DNA of 64,000 nucleotides from Ampullaceana balthica (lineage: Eukaryota > Mollusca > Gastropoda > Lymnaeidae). The translations under genes were made by a program, and so were the position numbers. The stretch is from NCBI GenBank assembly GCA_944989445.1, contig CALYLW010000137.1:1308134-1372133 (forward strand), given 5' to 3'. The notes under the pieces are model-generated. The model was not told the DNA's origin and did not search any database. It was given only the letters and a program-made list of their open reading frames with translations. Below, piece by piece: positions 35,761 through 47,151 of this stretch (the stretch's first letter is position 1; every line of letters begins with the position of its first letter).

Positions 35761-36183
35761 CAAATTTGAAAAATTCTCGTGGGAGATGCTGATCTTCTAT
35801 CGAGCGCCTCCCCAGCCGGCGGATAGGGGAAAGCCCACCAGATATGGAGGGTACCGGGGAAATAAAATACCCGGGGTGGACCAAAATCAGCCCTACTGCC
35901 TTGTAGGAAGTGGAGGGATCCACAAAGGCTAGGGACCTAACCCGAACAAAGGCAGCTACCCATTGAGCTGTGAGGGGCAACCCCCCAAGTGGTTGTGCGC
36001 AAGGCCAACAACCCTGCCGTGTAAAAAATCATAGTTACAAAAACACCGAAAAGAGTAACAAAAGACATTTCAGTCCTGGGAGAGGATGGATTCCTTGAGG
36101 AGGAAAATATGACGCCTAATAGTGAAAGCCATAACCTGGAAGCTATTAGGCCGACAACCATCATCTCTACCAGGACTACCACC

Positions 36184-36880
36184 GTCATTGGAGCTTGGAA
36201 TGTCCGCACCATGTACGAGGCTGGTAAAGCTGCACAAATAGCCGCTGGGGACAGAAGAGATTAATCTCAGGAGAGATGGTGATATTTTTGGGACACGAAG
36301 AAGACGATGCCCCAAATACCCTGGGTGTTGCTATGATGCTATCAAGGGCAGCACAAGGAGCAATCTTTGGATGGGAGGCCCATGGACCTAGAATTCTTTT
36401 AGCAACCTTTCGAACAAAGAAACGTAGCATCAACCTAGATGTTATACAATGCTACGCACCAACTAATGAAAGTGATGAAGGAGACAAAGAAGAATTCTAC
36501 AATAGAGTAATGACCATAGTCCAGGTTCGCCCACGGAGGAACATCGTCCTCCTCATGGGAGACTTTAATGCCAAGATCGGCAATAGCAACACAGGGTACG
36601 AAGAGGTTATGGGACAGCAAGGGATATGCGAGATGAACGACAACGGTGAGAGGTTTGCGGACCTATGTGCCACAGCAGACCTGGTCATAGGGGGGAGTAT
36701 TTTCCAGCACAAGAGAATTCACAAAGCTACATGGGTCTCACCGGACATGAGAACGATGAACCAAATAGACCATGTATGTATTTGTAAAAAAAATTCAGGC
36801 GATCTCTCCAAGACGTACGTGTTAAGAGGGGAGCTGATGTTGCCTCAGATCACCATCTTCTTGTGGCCAGGATGAAATTA
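36184..36880 (+). pseudogene. LINE endonuclease (APE-type) domain, broken
   Basis: GAWNVRTMYEAGKAAQIA (near 36190-36240) is the N-terminal motif of the exonuclease/endonuclease/phosphatase fold. A deletion follows. The frame at 36276-36875 then carries GHEEDDAPNTLGVAMMLSR, VIQCYAPTNESDE, LLMGDFNAKIGN, NDNGERFADLC, ATWVSPD and NQIDHVCI, i.e. the catalytic Asn-Ala and Asp-His motifs. The frame is lost where an SDHHL motif would be expected, at about 36850. Confidence 0.9.
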
Positions 36881-37099
36881 AAACTAAAGAGACATTATAC
36901 CGAGCAAACAGCATACAGGACTCGGTATAATACCTCCCTCCTGAAGGACCAAGCCAAAACGGAAGAATTCAAAATCTCACTATTCAATAAGTTCCAAGTC
37001 CTACAAGAAATACTTGAAGATGAAACCACCGAAGGAAAGTGGCAAAGCATGAAAGAAACAGTCCAGTAAACATGCCAAGAAGTGCTAGGAAACAGGAAA

Positions 37100-38680
37100 C
37101 AGGCACACAAAGAATGGATGACAGCAGGTACGCTGAGTAAAATAAAAGAAAGGAAAAGAAAGAAATCAGAAGTGAATAACAGCCGCACCCGAGCACAGAA
37201 AAACAATTCCCAGAAGGAGTATGCAGATGCAAATAAGGAAGTTAAGAAAAGCATCAAGAGGGACAAGAAGGAATTTGTTGATAAACTTGCTAAAGAAGCA
37301 GATGATGCAGCTCACCAGGGGAACATGAGGGAACTGTTTGATACCATTAAGACGCTGTCAGGGAAATTTAGCAAGGTAGAGAGAAAAGTGAAGGACAAAA
37401 TGGGAAAACCATACCAAGTGAGCAGCAACAGAGAGGGAGATGGAAGGAGCACTTTGAAGAGCTCCTAAACGGGCCTGAACCAAGGAATCCACCAGATATC
37501 CAACCAGCCGATAATGACCTGCTAATTGACTGTAAAAGTCCCACCAAAGAAGAGATTAGCAGGGCCATTAAACAACTCAGAAATGGAAATGCTGCGGGAC
37601 CTGATGGCATCCCAGCAGAGGCACTGAAGGCGGACTTGGAAACCAGTGTGGAAATGCTACACCCTCTGTTTATGAAGATATGGGAAGAGGAGCAAGTTCC
37701 TTCCGATTGGAAAGAGGGATACCTTATCAAGATCACAAAGAAGGGAGACTTAAGCTCCTGCTAGAACTACAGAGGGATCACCCTGCTGTCCATCACAGGA
37801 AAGGTTTTCAACCGTGTACTACTTAACAGGATAAAAAACGCTGTAGACCCTCTGTTGCGGGACGAACAAGCTGGCTTTCGCACCAACAGATCCTGCACGG
37901 ACCAGATAGCGACACTGCGCATCATTCTAGAGCAGTCACTAGAGTGGAACTCACCGCTCTAGGTCAACTTTGTTGACTATGAAAAAGCCTTCGACAGTGT
38001 TGACAGGCAAACCCTGTGGAGATTGCTAAGGCATTACGGGGTGCCACAGAAGATTAATGATATAATCAAAAACATGTACGAAGGGATAAACTGCCGAGTT
38101 ATCCATGGCCAGCAGGTGACAGATGTTTTCCAGGTGAAGACTGGTGTGAGACAAGGTTGCTTGCTGTCACCATTCCTCTTCCTGTTAGCCATTGACTGGG
38201 TGATGAAAACATCTACACAGCAGAAAAGGAATGGCATCCAATGGACCTTGTGGGATCAACTGGATGATCTTGACTTTGCTGATGATCTTGCCCTTCTTGC
38301 ACATACCCAACAACAGATTCAGGAGAAAACAAACATTGTCGCAGCCACTTCTGCTAACATGGGTCTCAACATTCACAAAGTGAAGAATAAAATCCTCAAG
38401 GTTAATGCCACCAGTACATCACCCATTATGCTTGAAGGAGAAGCCCTTGAGGAGGTGGACAGTTTTGTTTAACTTGGCAGCGTGGTAGGTAAACAAGGTG
38501 GTACAGATGCGGAAGTCAAAATAAGGATCGGAAAAGCAAGAGCAGCCTTCCAGCAACTCAAGAATGTTTGGGTCTCTAACAACTTAGGCAGCAATTTAAA
38601 AGAAAGGATGTTTAACGCTATGGTAAAACCTGTGCTGCTATATGGAGCCGAGACATGGAGAACAACCTGACCAGAATCCA
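37100..38680 (+). pseudogene. LINE reverse transcriptase domain, broken
   Basis: Blocks in order: a basic linker (37082-37440), NGNAAGPDGIPAEALKA (near 37580), DEQAGFRTNRSCTDQI (near 37860), VDYEKAFDSVDR (near 37975-38005), GVRQGCLLSPFLFLLAIDW (near 38140) and the catalytic FADDLALLA box (near 38270-38300). YGAETW follows near 38640. In-frame stops occur near 37762, 37960 and 38470, so it is inactive. Confidence 0.92.
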
Positions 38681-38785
38681 GTCCTTCATCAACAACTGTT
38701 TAAGAAGGATTCTCAGAATTCACTGGCCAGACAAAATCAGCAACCAGGAACTGTGGCAGCGGACAAAACCAGAAGCCCATTGAGG

Positions 38786-39011
38786 ATGCAAGAACAAACA
38801 CATACAAGTTTTCCTTCTTCCCGTCCGGAATTCGGGCGTGGAATGGGTTGCCTGAAGAATCCAGGAAAACCAACACTTTATCAACATTTAAATCTCTAAT
38901 AAAAATGCAGGACTAAACACAAACCATAGATAAGCGTAGGACGCAATAATCTTCTGTATAGAAGGAGCGTCTGTAAACAGATAAGATAAGATAAGATAAG
39001 ATAAGATAAGA
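38786..39011 (+). mobile_element. Second LINE 3' fragment nested inside the first LINE
   Basis: Starts ATGCAAGAACAAACACATAC and matches 30610-30815, including the GGAGCGTCTGTAAACAGATA tail and (AGATA)n. It interrupts the host LINE between its AETW region and the WRWIGHTLRKP module, which resumes at about 39012. It keeps a 30-bp segment (GGAATTCGGGCGTGGAATGG) that is deleted in the 30.6-kb copy. Confidence 0.9.
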
Positions 39012-39319
39012 GATTCTCCAGAAGCGATGGAGGTGGATTGGTCATACACTAAGAAAACCTGCTCCTAACACAACAAAGCAAGCCCTGAAATGGAACCCAC
39101 AGGGTAAGCGGAAAAGAGGCCGTCCAATAAACACTTGGCGCCGAGAATTGGAGGCACACATCAAGAGAATTGGCCATGAATGGAAGATCCTGGAGAAGAT
39201 GGCCCAGGATAGAGATGCCTGGAGGTCTCTCGTAGGTGGCCTATGCCCTTGGAGGAATCGCAGACGCCGACGATGATCGATGGATGCCCCTCTTGGACGG
39301 GAAGGCTCAACAACAACAA
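39012..39319 (+). pseudogene. C-terminal end of the host LINE ORF
   Basis: Resumes the frame with QKRWRWIGHTLRKPAPNTTK, then GKRKRGRPINTWRRELEAH, ending RDAWRSLVGGLCPWRNRRRR and a TGA, followed by a short 3' end with (CAA)4. Confidence 0.88.
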
Positions 39320-39334
39320 CAAATTTGAAAAATT

Positions 39335-40437
39335 GCGGACAGACAGACACGAAAGCAAGTATATAATAAAATATAGATAAACTAAAAAGTTCAATAATTT
39401 AATAAGGGTACATTCGATCAATCTGAAATTTTGACACAATGCATTATCACCCAAGAGCTCACAATTTTACCACAGATAGATATTGGATGACAATACATTG
39501 TATCAAAATTTCAGATCGATCGAATGTACCGTAATTAAATTAATGCATTTCTTAATTTATCTTTATATAAGCATCTATATCCGCCAGCCGTAGTTTAATT
39601 TCACGTGACGAGTTCACCCCGTGTCCTCATCGCTTTGTTATTAAACGTTAGGCGGGCGCTGATGAGGTGTTTGGTAAAATAAATAGAAGTAAAAAAATAT
39701 TGTTAATAAAACAAACCCGTAAAAACAAAGTTTTTGACTATAAATCCCTTATATATGAGACATAACTAACAGTATTGATTATGTTCAAACGCGACAAACA
39801 TTTACAGACTGAATCTGTCTTAACTCCCCTTTCCTTTATAACCCTGGGGGGAGGGGGGGGAGGGAGAGGGGAAGGGCTGGTCACCGATCGATGGACCGAG
39901 CTCAGCGTGACACGTAAAATGTAAACAAAAGCACGCCGGTACACCTGGTTAAAACACGAGATGTGTTCACCTCTGGCTGGTGTGAAGTCAAGTGACCCGT
40001 AAAATGTAAACAATAGCGACAGCTACATATAGTTTATATATATTTTAAAAATGCATTAATATAATAACTGTACGTTCGATCGATCTGAATTTTTTATACG
40101 ATGCATTGTTAGGTGACACGGGTCCGTGTGCCAAATTTCAGCTCGATGGCTTCACGGGAAGTGGGTCATTTTTTACTTTTGTTTTTCCGCCCGCCCAAGA
40201 CAGACAGAGAGAGAGAGACAGAGAGAGACGGCGGTGAAGTTAATATAAGGGATTTAAAAACCACGTTTTATTAGTGGAGTAAAAAGAATAAAATAAATAA
40301 AGGTTTTTAAAAAAAATGATTTTTAACAACCACGTTTTTACAAGTGGACTAAAAAGAAGAAAATAATTTAAAACTTGTAAGTTCAAGTACTTTGATATAA
40401 TATGACTAAAAACGTGGTGCGGGCGATTATGACGTTT
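39335..40437. repeat. Foldback-family cluster F, right part
   Basis: 39441-39720 is the reverse complement of 35440-35730 (shared blocks TAATTTAATTACGATACATT-like, CATCGCTTTGTTATTAAACG and GCGCTGATGAGGTGTTTGG). 39720-40260 is a direct copy related to 22980-23510 and 34700-35100. 40260-40437 is a single arm of the 35.1-kb palindrome, and the minisatellite starts where that arm's spacer should begin. Confidence 0.8.
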
Positions 40438-42492
40438 CTCTTGTTAGACAGTGGCAATCACAACAAGATTACCTATTGTGTCTCCTGTTAGACATTGGCC
40501 ACACAACAAGATTACCTATTGTGTCTCTTGATAGACATTAGCAACACAACAAGATTACCTATTGTGTCTCTTGATAGACATTGGCCACACAACAAGATTA
40601 CCTATTGTGTCTCTTGTTAGACATTGGCCATCACAACAAGATTACCTATTGTGTCTCTTGTTAGACATTGGCCATCACAACAAGATTACCTATTGTGTCT
40701 CTTGTTAGACATTGGCCACACAACAAGATTACCTATTGTGTCTCTTGATAGACATTGGCCACACAACAAGATTACCTATTGTGTCTCTTGTTAGACATTG
40801 GCCATCACAACAAGATTACCTATTGTGTCTCTTGTTAGACATTGGCCATCACAACAAGATTACCTATTGTGTCTCTTGTTAGACATTGGCCACACAACAA
40901 GATTACCTATTGTGTCTCTTGTTAGACAGTGGCCATCACAACAAGATTACCTATTGTGTCTCTTGTTAGACATTGGCCATCACAACAAGATTACCTATTG
41001 TGTCTCTTGTTAGACATTGGCCACACAACAAGATTACCTATTGTGTCTCTTGTTAGACATTGGCCATCACAACAAGATTACCTATTGTGTCTCTTGTTAG
41101 ACATTGGCCATCACAACAAGATTACCTATTGTGTCTCTTGTTAGACATTGGCCACACAACAAGATTACCTATTGTGTCTCTTGTTAGACATTGGCCATCA
41201 CAACAAGATTACCTATTGTGTCTCTTGTAGACATTGGCCATCACAACAAGATTACCTATTGTGTCTCTTGTTAGACATTGGCCACACAACAAGATTACCT
41301 ATTGTGTCTCTTGTTAGACATTGGCCATCACAACAAGATTACCTATTGTGTCTCTTGTTAGACATTGGCCACACAACAAGATTACCTATTGTGTCTCTTG
41401 TTAGACATTGGCCATCACAACAAGATTACCTATTGTGTCTCTTGTTAGACATTGGCCATCACAACAAGATTACCTATTGTGTCTCCTGTTAGACATTGGC
41501 CACACAACAAGATTACCTATTGTGTCTCTTGATAGACATTGGCCACACAACAAGATTACCTATTGTGTCTCTTGTTAGACATTGGCCACACAACAAGATT
41601 ACCTATTGTGTCTCTTGATAGACATTGGCCACACAACAAGATTACCTATTGTGTCTCTTGTTAGACATTGGCCACACAACAAGATTACCTATTGTGTCTC
41701 TTGATAGACATTGGCCACACAACAAGATTACCTATTGTGTCTCTTGATAGACATTGGCCATCACAACAAGATTACCTATTGTGTCTCTTGTTAGACATTG
41801 GCCACACAACAAGATTACCTATTGTGTCTCTTGATAGACATTGGCCACACAACAAGATTACCTATTGTGTCTCTTGATAGACATTGGCCACACAACAAGA
41901 TTACCTATTGTGTCTCTTGTTAGACATTGGCCACACAACAAGATTACCTATTGTGTCTCTTGTTAGACATTGGCCATCACAACAAGATTACCTATTGTGT
42001 CTCCTGTTAGACATTGGCCATCACAACAAGATTACCTATTGTGTCTCTTGATAGACATTGGCCACACAACAAGATTACCTATTGTGTCTCTTGATAGACA
42101 TTGGCCACACAACAAGATTACCTATTGTGTCTCTTGATAGACATTGGCCACACAACAAGATTACCTATTGTGTCTCTTGTTAGACATTGGCCACACAACA
42201 AGATTACCTATTGTGTCTCTTGATAGACATTGGCCACACAACAAGATTACCTATTGTGTCTCTTGATAGACATTGGCCACACAACAAGATTACCTATTGT
42301 GTCTCTTGATAGACATTGGCCACACAACAAGATTACCTATTGTGTCTCTTGATAGACATTGGCCACACAACAAGATTACCTATTGTGTCTCTTGATAGAC
42401 ATTGGCCACACAACAAGATTACCTATTGTGTCTCTTGATAGACATTGGCCACACAACAAGATTACCTATTGTGTCTCTTGATACACATTGGC
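40438..42492. repeat. 43/44-bp minisatellite, about 47 copies
   Basis: Unit: AGACATTGGCCACACAACAA then GATTACCTATTGTGTCTCTT and GTT. A 44-bp variant has GGCCATCACAACAAG, and units end CTTGTTAG or CTTGATAG. The left half has a higher-order period of 131 bp (44+44+43); the right half is nearly pure 43-bp CTTGATAG units. Each unit contains the inverted pair AACAAGA / TCTTGTT. It abuts one arm of foldback family F. Confidence 0.97.
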
Positions 42493-43770
42493 CTTCATAA
42501 GTGGATTTCACGTAGTTAGAAAACTGAATGCCTGCTGGCATAAGCACCAAGTTACCTTTAGTTATTAAATTATAGGTTTCTTACATGTTTATTAATCTCG
42601 CCTATATTTATCTATTTATATATCTATTTGTTTAACGTGACGGGGCAATTTTAATCTGTAATTAAAGTTTACAATTTATTTACAATAAATAATAATTTAG
42701 AATCTATTTTAATTAATAACCAATAATTGAAAAAAAGTAAGGCTATAATGTTAGAATTCATAATCAGAAAAAATGTATTCTCACATCTCCCGTCACACGT
42801 TTCTCTCCCTTTAACTTATATTATCTCTCCCCTGAGATCACTGAACATTTTGTTTGCTTAACAATTGTCATAGGTTCATTGACAAGTAAATTCGCTCATA
42901 ATTTTTTCTTTTCTTCGTTACATATTTCTGAGCTGCAATCAATAACTCATAACTAACTTTACACACAAACAATTTAGTTTAAATTCTATTATTATTATTT
43001 TATTTTTTTTACAAATCATTCAGACACATATACGTGTACATATTCAATTAACAGAGTCTTGTAAAAAGTTTTTTTTTATTATTAATATTTTAAAAATTCC
43101 ACATTAAAAAAATGAAATAAAAATAAATTGGGAGAAAAAAATAAAAAGAGAATCCTTTTTAAAAAAATAATCACTTATTAAAATTAAACATGTTCTCTCT
43201 AGCAGTGCCAAGCATACCTTTCTTGGTGGTAAGCAAATACAATTATACTTAATGTTTAATTATTTATTTTTTTTGCACATAAAGAAAATTAAACTGCAGT
43301 CACTCATAAAATGTCTATAAAGATTTATAGATATGGATATGCAAGTAAAAAATGCTTTCAAAACAATACATTCAATTTCCTTAGCATTGCGTCATTCAAT
43401 CTTGCGTAGTGCGTCACAAATCAGTGACATAATCAACAAAAAATTTTTTTAATGTTCAAATGAATGTTTTAGTATAGATGATGGCCTTTTATATATATAT
43501 ATATATATATTTGTGAAATATGAATATATACAAGAAGAACAACAAACAATCTTGAGATGTTCTTTAAAAAAGAATATACACATTCTTTATAATATAGGAT
43601 TTGTGGAGAATTGGCAAGAATTTTACGTGGAGCAGTTGTGGATTTTGTATTATATATATATATATATATTTAAGCATCCGTCTATAACGATTACAAAAAT
43701 AAACAATCGAGATAAACAACAGTTGTGAAATATGAGCATAAGTATCATCATGTGTTATAGACAAATGGTG
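42493..43770. other. Very AT-rich sequence, TA microsatellites, no gene
   Basis: Poly-A/poly-T tracts and TA runs near 43493-43511 and 43651-43670. No domain, no repeat shared with other parts of the window. Confidence 0.5.
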
Positions 43771-43780
43771 ATGGCGATCG

Positions 43781-43794
43781 GTTGCCAGGGCAAC
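43781..43794. promoter_or_regulatory. Perfect RFX X-box (GTTGCCAGGGCAAC)
   Basis: A perfect palindromic X-box: half-sites GTTGCC and GGCAAC with a 2-bp spacer. RFX transcription factors bind such sites in promoters of ciliary genes across animals. It lies 139 bp upstream of the ATG of the candidate exon at 43933, the distance expected of a functional X-box. Confidence 0.6.
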
Positions 43795-43932
43795 GTATAG
43801 ATAATATCAGCGTACCATTCAGCAATTGACAACGCTATTTATTTTTTTTTAAAACTTAAAAAAAAATATTAAAAAAAACTACACTTATATAGGCATTATA
43901 ATATCATACCAGTAGACTGGCAGACTCGCATC

Positions 43933-44000
43933 ATGGGACACAAACTAAAGACGCCGAAGGATAGAGAGTTTGGCCTATTCAAGGGAATTAATGATCGGAA
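43933..44000 (+). CDS. Candidate first coding exon of a ciliary-type gene
   Basis: An ATG with A at -3 and G at +4 opens MGHKLKTPKDREFGLFKGIN, then DR and two bases of a codon, ending at a consensus donor GTGAGT (44001). I do not recognise the family. Codon composition is balanced against an AT-rich surround, which supports real coding. A possible second exon is at 44703-44732. With the X-box upstream, a small cilium- or axoneme-associated protein is a fair guess but no more than that. Confidence 0.45.
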
Positions 44001-44702
44001 GTGAGTTCAATAAAAAAATTTTTTTTTAAAAAAGCTTATACTTAAGATTAAGTTAATTTATCGCATTTAGAACTCAAAGATTGAATGAATGACATTTTAT
44101 GTGTCTGTGTGTCCATTGTATTTCTTTGACTGTGCCCAGAAACGATGTGTGCCATATATAGAAGAGAGACTCCACATACCAATGATATAATATATACATC
44201 CATGAATCAATGTAAAGCCCTGTATTTGGGTGAGACCCACTATCTACAAACCCCCACCCCCACCTTTAAATGACATCATACGGGTCAAACCCCCTCCCCT
44301 CACCCTACTCACCACCAAAAAAACAAAAAAAAACCCACAACATGGTTGAGGTTAATTTCGAGTATATTTTTTAAATCTTTTTTATGCAGATGAATCCAGG
44401 ATTTTGTACATCTTGAGTAGATTGATTTATCTCTAGTTGTAAAAACTAAGTGCTCCCGTACATTCGTCCACACAATCGTGTGTGTTAGTGAGAACATGAC
44501 AGCAGTTGTGGTCCTGTTGGTCTGTTGGTAATTGTGTGGGGAAGGGGGTGGGGGTGGTGGCGATGTAAAATGATAATAATGATGATTGTTAATAGAACAA
44601 TGAGAAAAATTATCTTTCAATCATAAGTTGTAACTAGAATACATATTAATGACATAATTGTAGAGTTGTTGTTAGTGTATAATCTTTATGTTTGGATTAC
44701 AG

Positions 44703-44732
44703 CTTGGAGAGCGCATTGTTTGCCAGGAGTAG
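44703..44732 (+). CDS. Candidate second exon (short), weak
   Basis: After an acceptor GGATTACAG the sequence continues the frame of 43933-44000 as N-LESALFARS and stops at a donor GTAAAT in phase 2. A third piece could begin after TATTCAG at 45180 (SLPETSINKKYCNK then stop, next to AATAAA motifs). The alternative acceptor at 44139 leads to a stop after six codons. These joins are guesses from splice sites only. Confidence 0.25.
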   Translation, partial: LGERIVCQE

Positions 44733-45362
44733 GTAAATTAATGCAACGTGTATGGGTAATGCTTTCACATGTAAAGGGACATACACCGGTGAGTGTATTT
44801 CATTTTTAGACATACATTTTTGAGTGCTTGCTTGTGTGATGTGTATGGAAGCGTGTAAACTACATGTTGGTTATTTGAAGGGTCAGATGTAAAGAACATG
44901 TTTGTAATGTCTATGTGCGGGTAAGATGTGTAGTACACATTTTTATGTGCAGTGTTAGATGTATGTAATGTGTAGAATTACAATTTTATGGCGTTAAAGG
45001 AAAAAAAATGACAATCTTTAATAATAATTATGCAAAATACAAGCATAGTTTTATTTTTTTAAATATTATGTTAAAATATGGAACATGCTTGGTCAAAATT
45101 CTAAATCCTATAGAATGGGAGCATTTATTTTCCTTGAATACTTTACAATTCATGAAGAAAACAACAATAACATATTCAGTTTGCCGGAGACATCAATAAA
45201 TAAAAAATATTGTAACAAATAAAGTTGGGGACTGGTACTGGTAGAATACGGAGACGCCCTCGATTAGTTTTACTCATATAGTTTCGCTGTCGTCGCAGTG
45301 TTGAGATAAACAAGACGCAAGTTGTTTCAAAGCATAGGAGTATCTCCTCACACCCCGTCAAC

Positions 45363-45838
45363 CTCCCTCACACCCTTCTACCTCAGCCACACCCATCTAC
45401 CTCCCCCACACCCATCTACCTCCCCCACACCCATCTACCTCCCCCACACCCATCTACCTCCCCCACACCCATCTACCTCCCCCACACCCATCTACCTCCC
45501 CCACACCCATCTACCTCGGCCACATCCATCTACCTCCCCCACACCCATCTACCTCCCCCACACCCATCTACCTCCCCCACACCCATCTACCTCGGCCACA
45601 CCCATCTACCTCCCCCACACCCATCTACCTCGGCCACACCCATCTACCTCCCCCACACCCATCTACCTCCCCCACACCCATCTACCTCCCCCACACCCAT
45701 CTACCTCGGCCACACCCATCTACCTCCCCCACACCCATCTACCTCGGCCACACCCATCTACCTCCCCCACACCCATCTACCTCCCCCACACCCATCTACC
45801 TCCCCACACCCATCTACCTCCCCCACACCCATCTACCG
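45363..45838. repeat. 19-bp minisatellite (CACACCCATCTACCTCCCC)
   Basis: About 25 copies, C-rich and G-poor on the plus strand, with a variant CTCGGCCACACC every few units. It produces a spurious 211-codon frame rich in Pro, Thr and His. Confidence 0.97.
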
Positions 45839-46455
45839 TCTATGGTAACATTCCCCCCCCCCGAATTTATTCACACATCACTGTTATCCAAAAAAACTGG
45901 AAGGACCGACTAATCAAATGCCCATTTCACGAATCAATTAAACATTTTAAGAATTGAAATATATTTCTAGAGTCTGGCCTTTTAGCATATAAATTATCTT
46001 AATATCTTTAATGTACATTTTAGACGTTAAAATAGGATGTTATCTCTGACACACTGCAACCTCCCCGGTTCTTTTAAACCAGCTCATAAAGGCCCTAATG
46101 ACTTTGGTGGAGAGCCCGAATGAACCCGTCACCTGGACGTGTTGGTTTAATAATTGTGTGTGTGCCCGACTTCAAGGGCTTGAGTTTGTTATTACGAACG
46201 TTTATTGCTGGGGCGCCTGTTCATGGGCGTATCCTTGATTGATGTGTGCTTTTTTAGTGGAGGGGCCTGGGGAGGGAGGGAGTGGGGGGGGGAATGACAT
46301 CGCCTTTCAACCTGTGATCAATTATTCTGCAACCGTCAGCACGCAATTAAAAAATAATAAATATTTCTTTGAATAAATTGTTGATAAAAATAAATTATTT
46401 TAATTTTTTTTTAATGTTTGCTAATCCCAAATAGAAATTTATTATTGTCAATACT
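45839..46455. other. Unassigned sequence
   Basis: Mixed composition with a G-rich stretch near 46255-46295. No gene or shared repeat recognised. Confidence 0.4.
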
Positions 46456-46456
46456 T

Positions 46457-47151
46457 AAATGGTCGGTAATCCTGCAGATTTTACACGTATATTATAATTT
46501 ATTATTTCACAGCGAAATTTAATTTTCTCATGAGAACTTACATTTTTAATTTATTAAATGCATTATTATATGTCGTATTTCAGCTATTACAGCGCTAATT
46601 TGTGAGTCTTTTTAATTTCAAATGCATTTTTTCGGCTCTATATAATACATAATGTGGTCACGATACGTCCATTTTGTTTACCTAGCGAACTGCTGCCAGG
46701 TGTTTTTTACCTGGCTCGACCCATGCTAAAATAAATTTACTGACTGAAGATATTTTTTTAAAAGTATTATTCATCTATTTTAGCGTTCTTAGAAGATAAA
46801 TAAATATTTTAAAGACAATTTCTTTTTTTTTCGTTACTAGATGTTTGATTCTTATTTTCTTTGTTTGTAAGTGAGAAATTTCCATTTGGCATCTTATTGG
46901 ACAATCCGGCATGTAGTTTGATAATTTAAAAAATGGTTGCATCATCATCAGACTATTTGCTGTTGAGAGCCGAAAAAATGGCTTAGAAATTAGAAAGACT
47001 TACAAATTAGCGCTGTAATAGCTGAAATACAACATATAATTATGCATTTAATAGATTAAAAACGAAAGTTCTCAAGAGAAAATTAAATTTCGCTGTGAAA
47101 TATTAAATCATAATATACGTGTAAAATCTGCAGGATTACCAAATGGTCTAA
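46457..47151. mobile_element. Foldback (palindromic) element with ~180-bp arms
   Basis: The left arm, about 46461-46639, is the inverted copy of the right arm, about 46966-47148. Matching blocks include GGTAATCCTGCAGATTTTAC then ACGTATATTAT, TTTCACAGCGAAATTTAATT then TTCTC, and GTATTTCAGCTATTACAGCG then CTAATTTGT. The spacer of about 325 bp is AT-rich. Arm identity is high (around nine in ten by eye). No coding sequence. The flanks show AAATGGTC on both sides as part of the repeat. Confidence 0.88.

Larger units (their letters stand above)
35761..39334 (+). mobile_element. Near-full-length non-LTR retrotransposon (CFDP2-like endonuclease-RT) with 15-bp target duplication
   Basis: The element is about 35776-39319. 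CAAATTTGAAAAATT flanks it at 35761-35775 and 39320-39334; its first base may belong to the element's CAA tail. It ends in a short (CAA)n tail. Order of parts: GC-rich 5' region, apurinic endonuclease domain, linker, reverse transcriptase, and a C-terminal WRWIGHTLRKP...GRP.TW module. Related copies of the F repeat (for example near 35025) show the uninterrupted site. Animal databases often label such ORFs craniofacial development protein 2-like; the LINE clade is not assigned here. Confidence 0.9.

Noticed and set aside
40438..42492. Regular repeats resembling a CRISPR array
   Set aside because: Units are tandem with no unique spacers, and the DNA is clearly animal.
45322..45957. 211-codon Pro/Thr/His-rich frame
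   Set aside because: 19-bp C-rich minisatellite.
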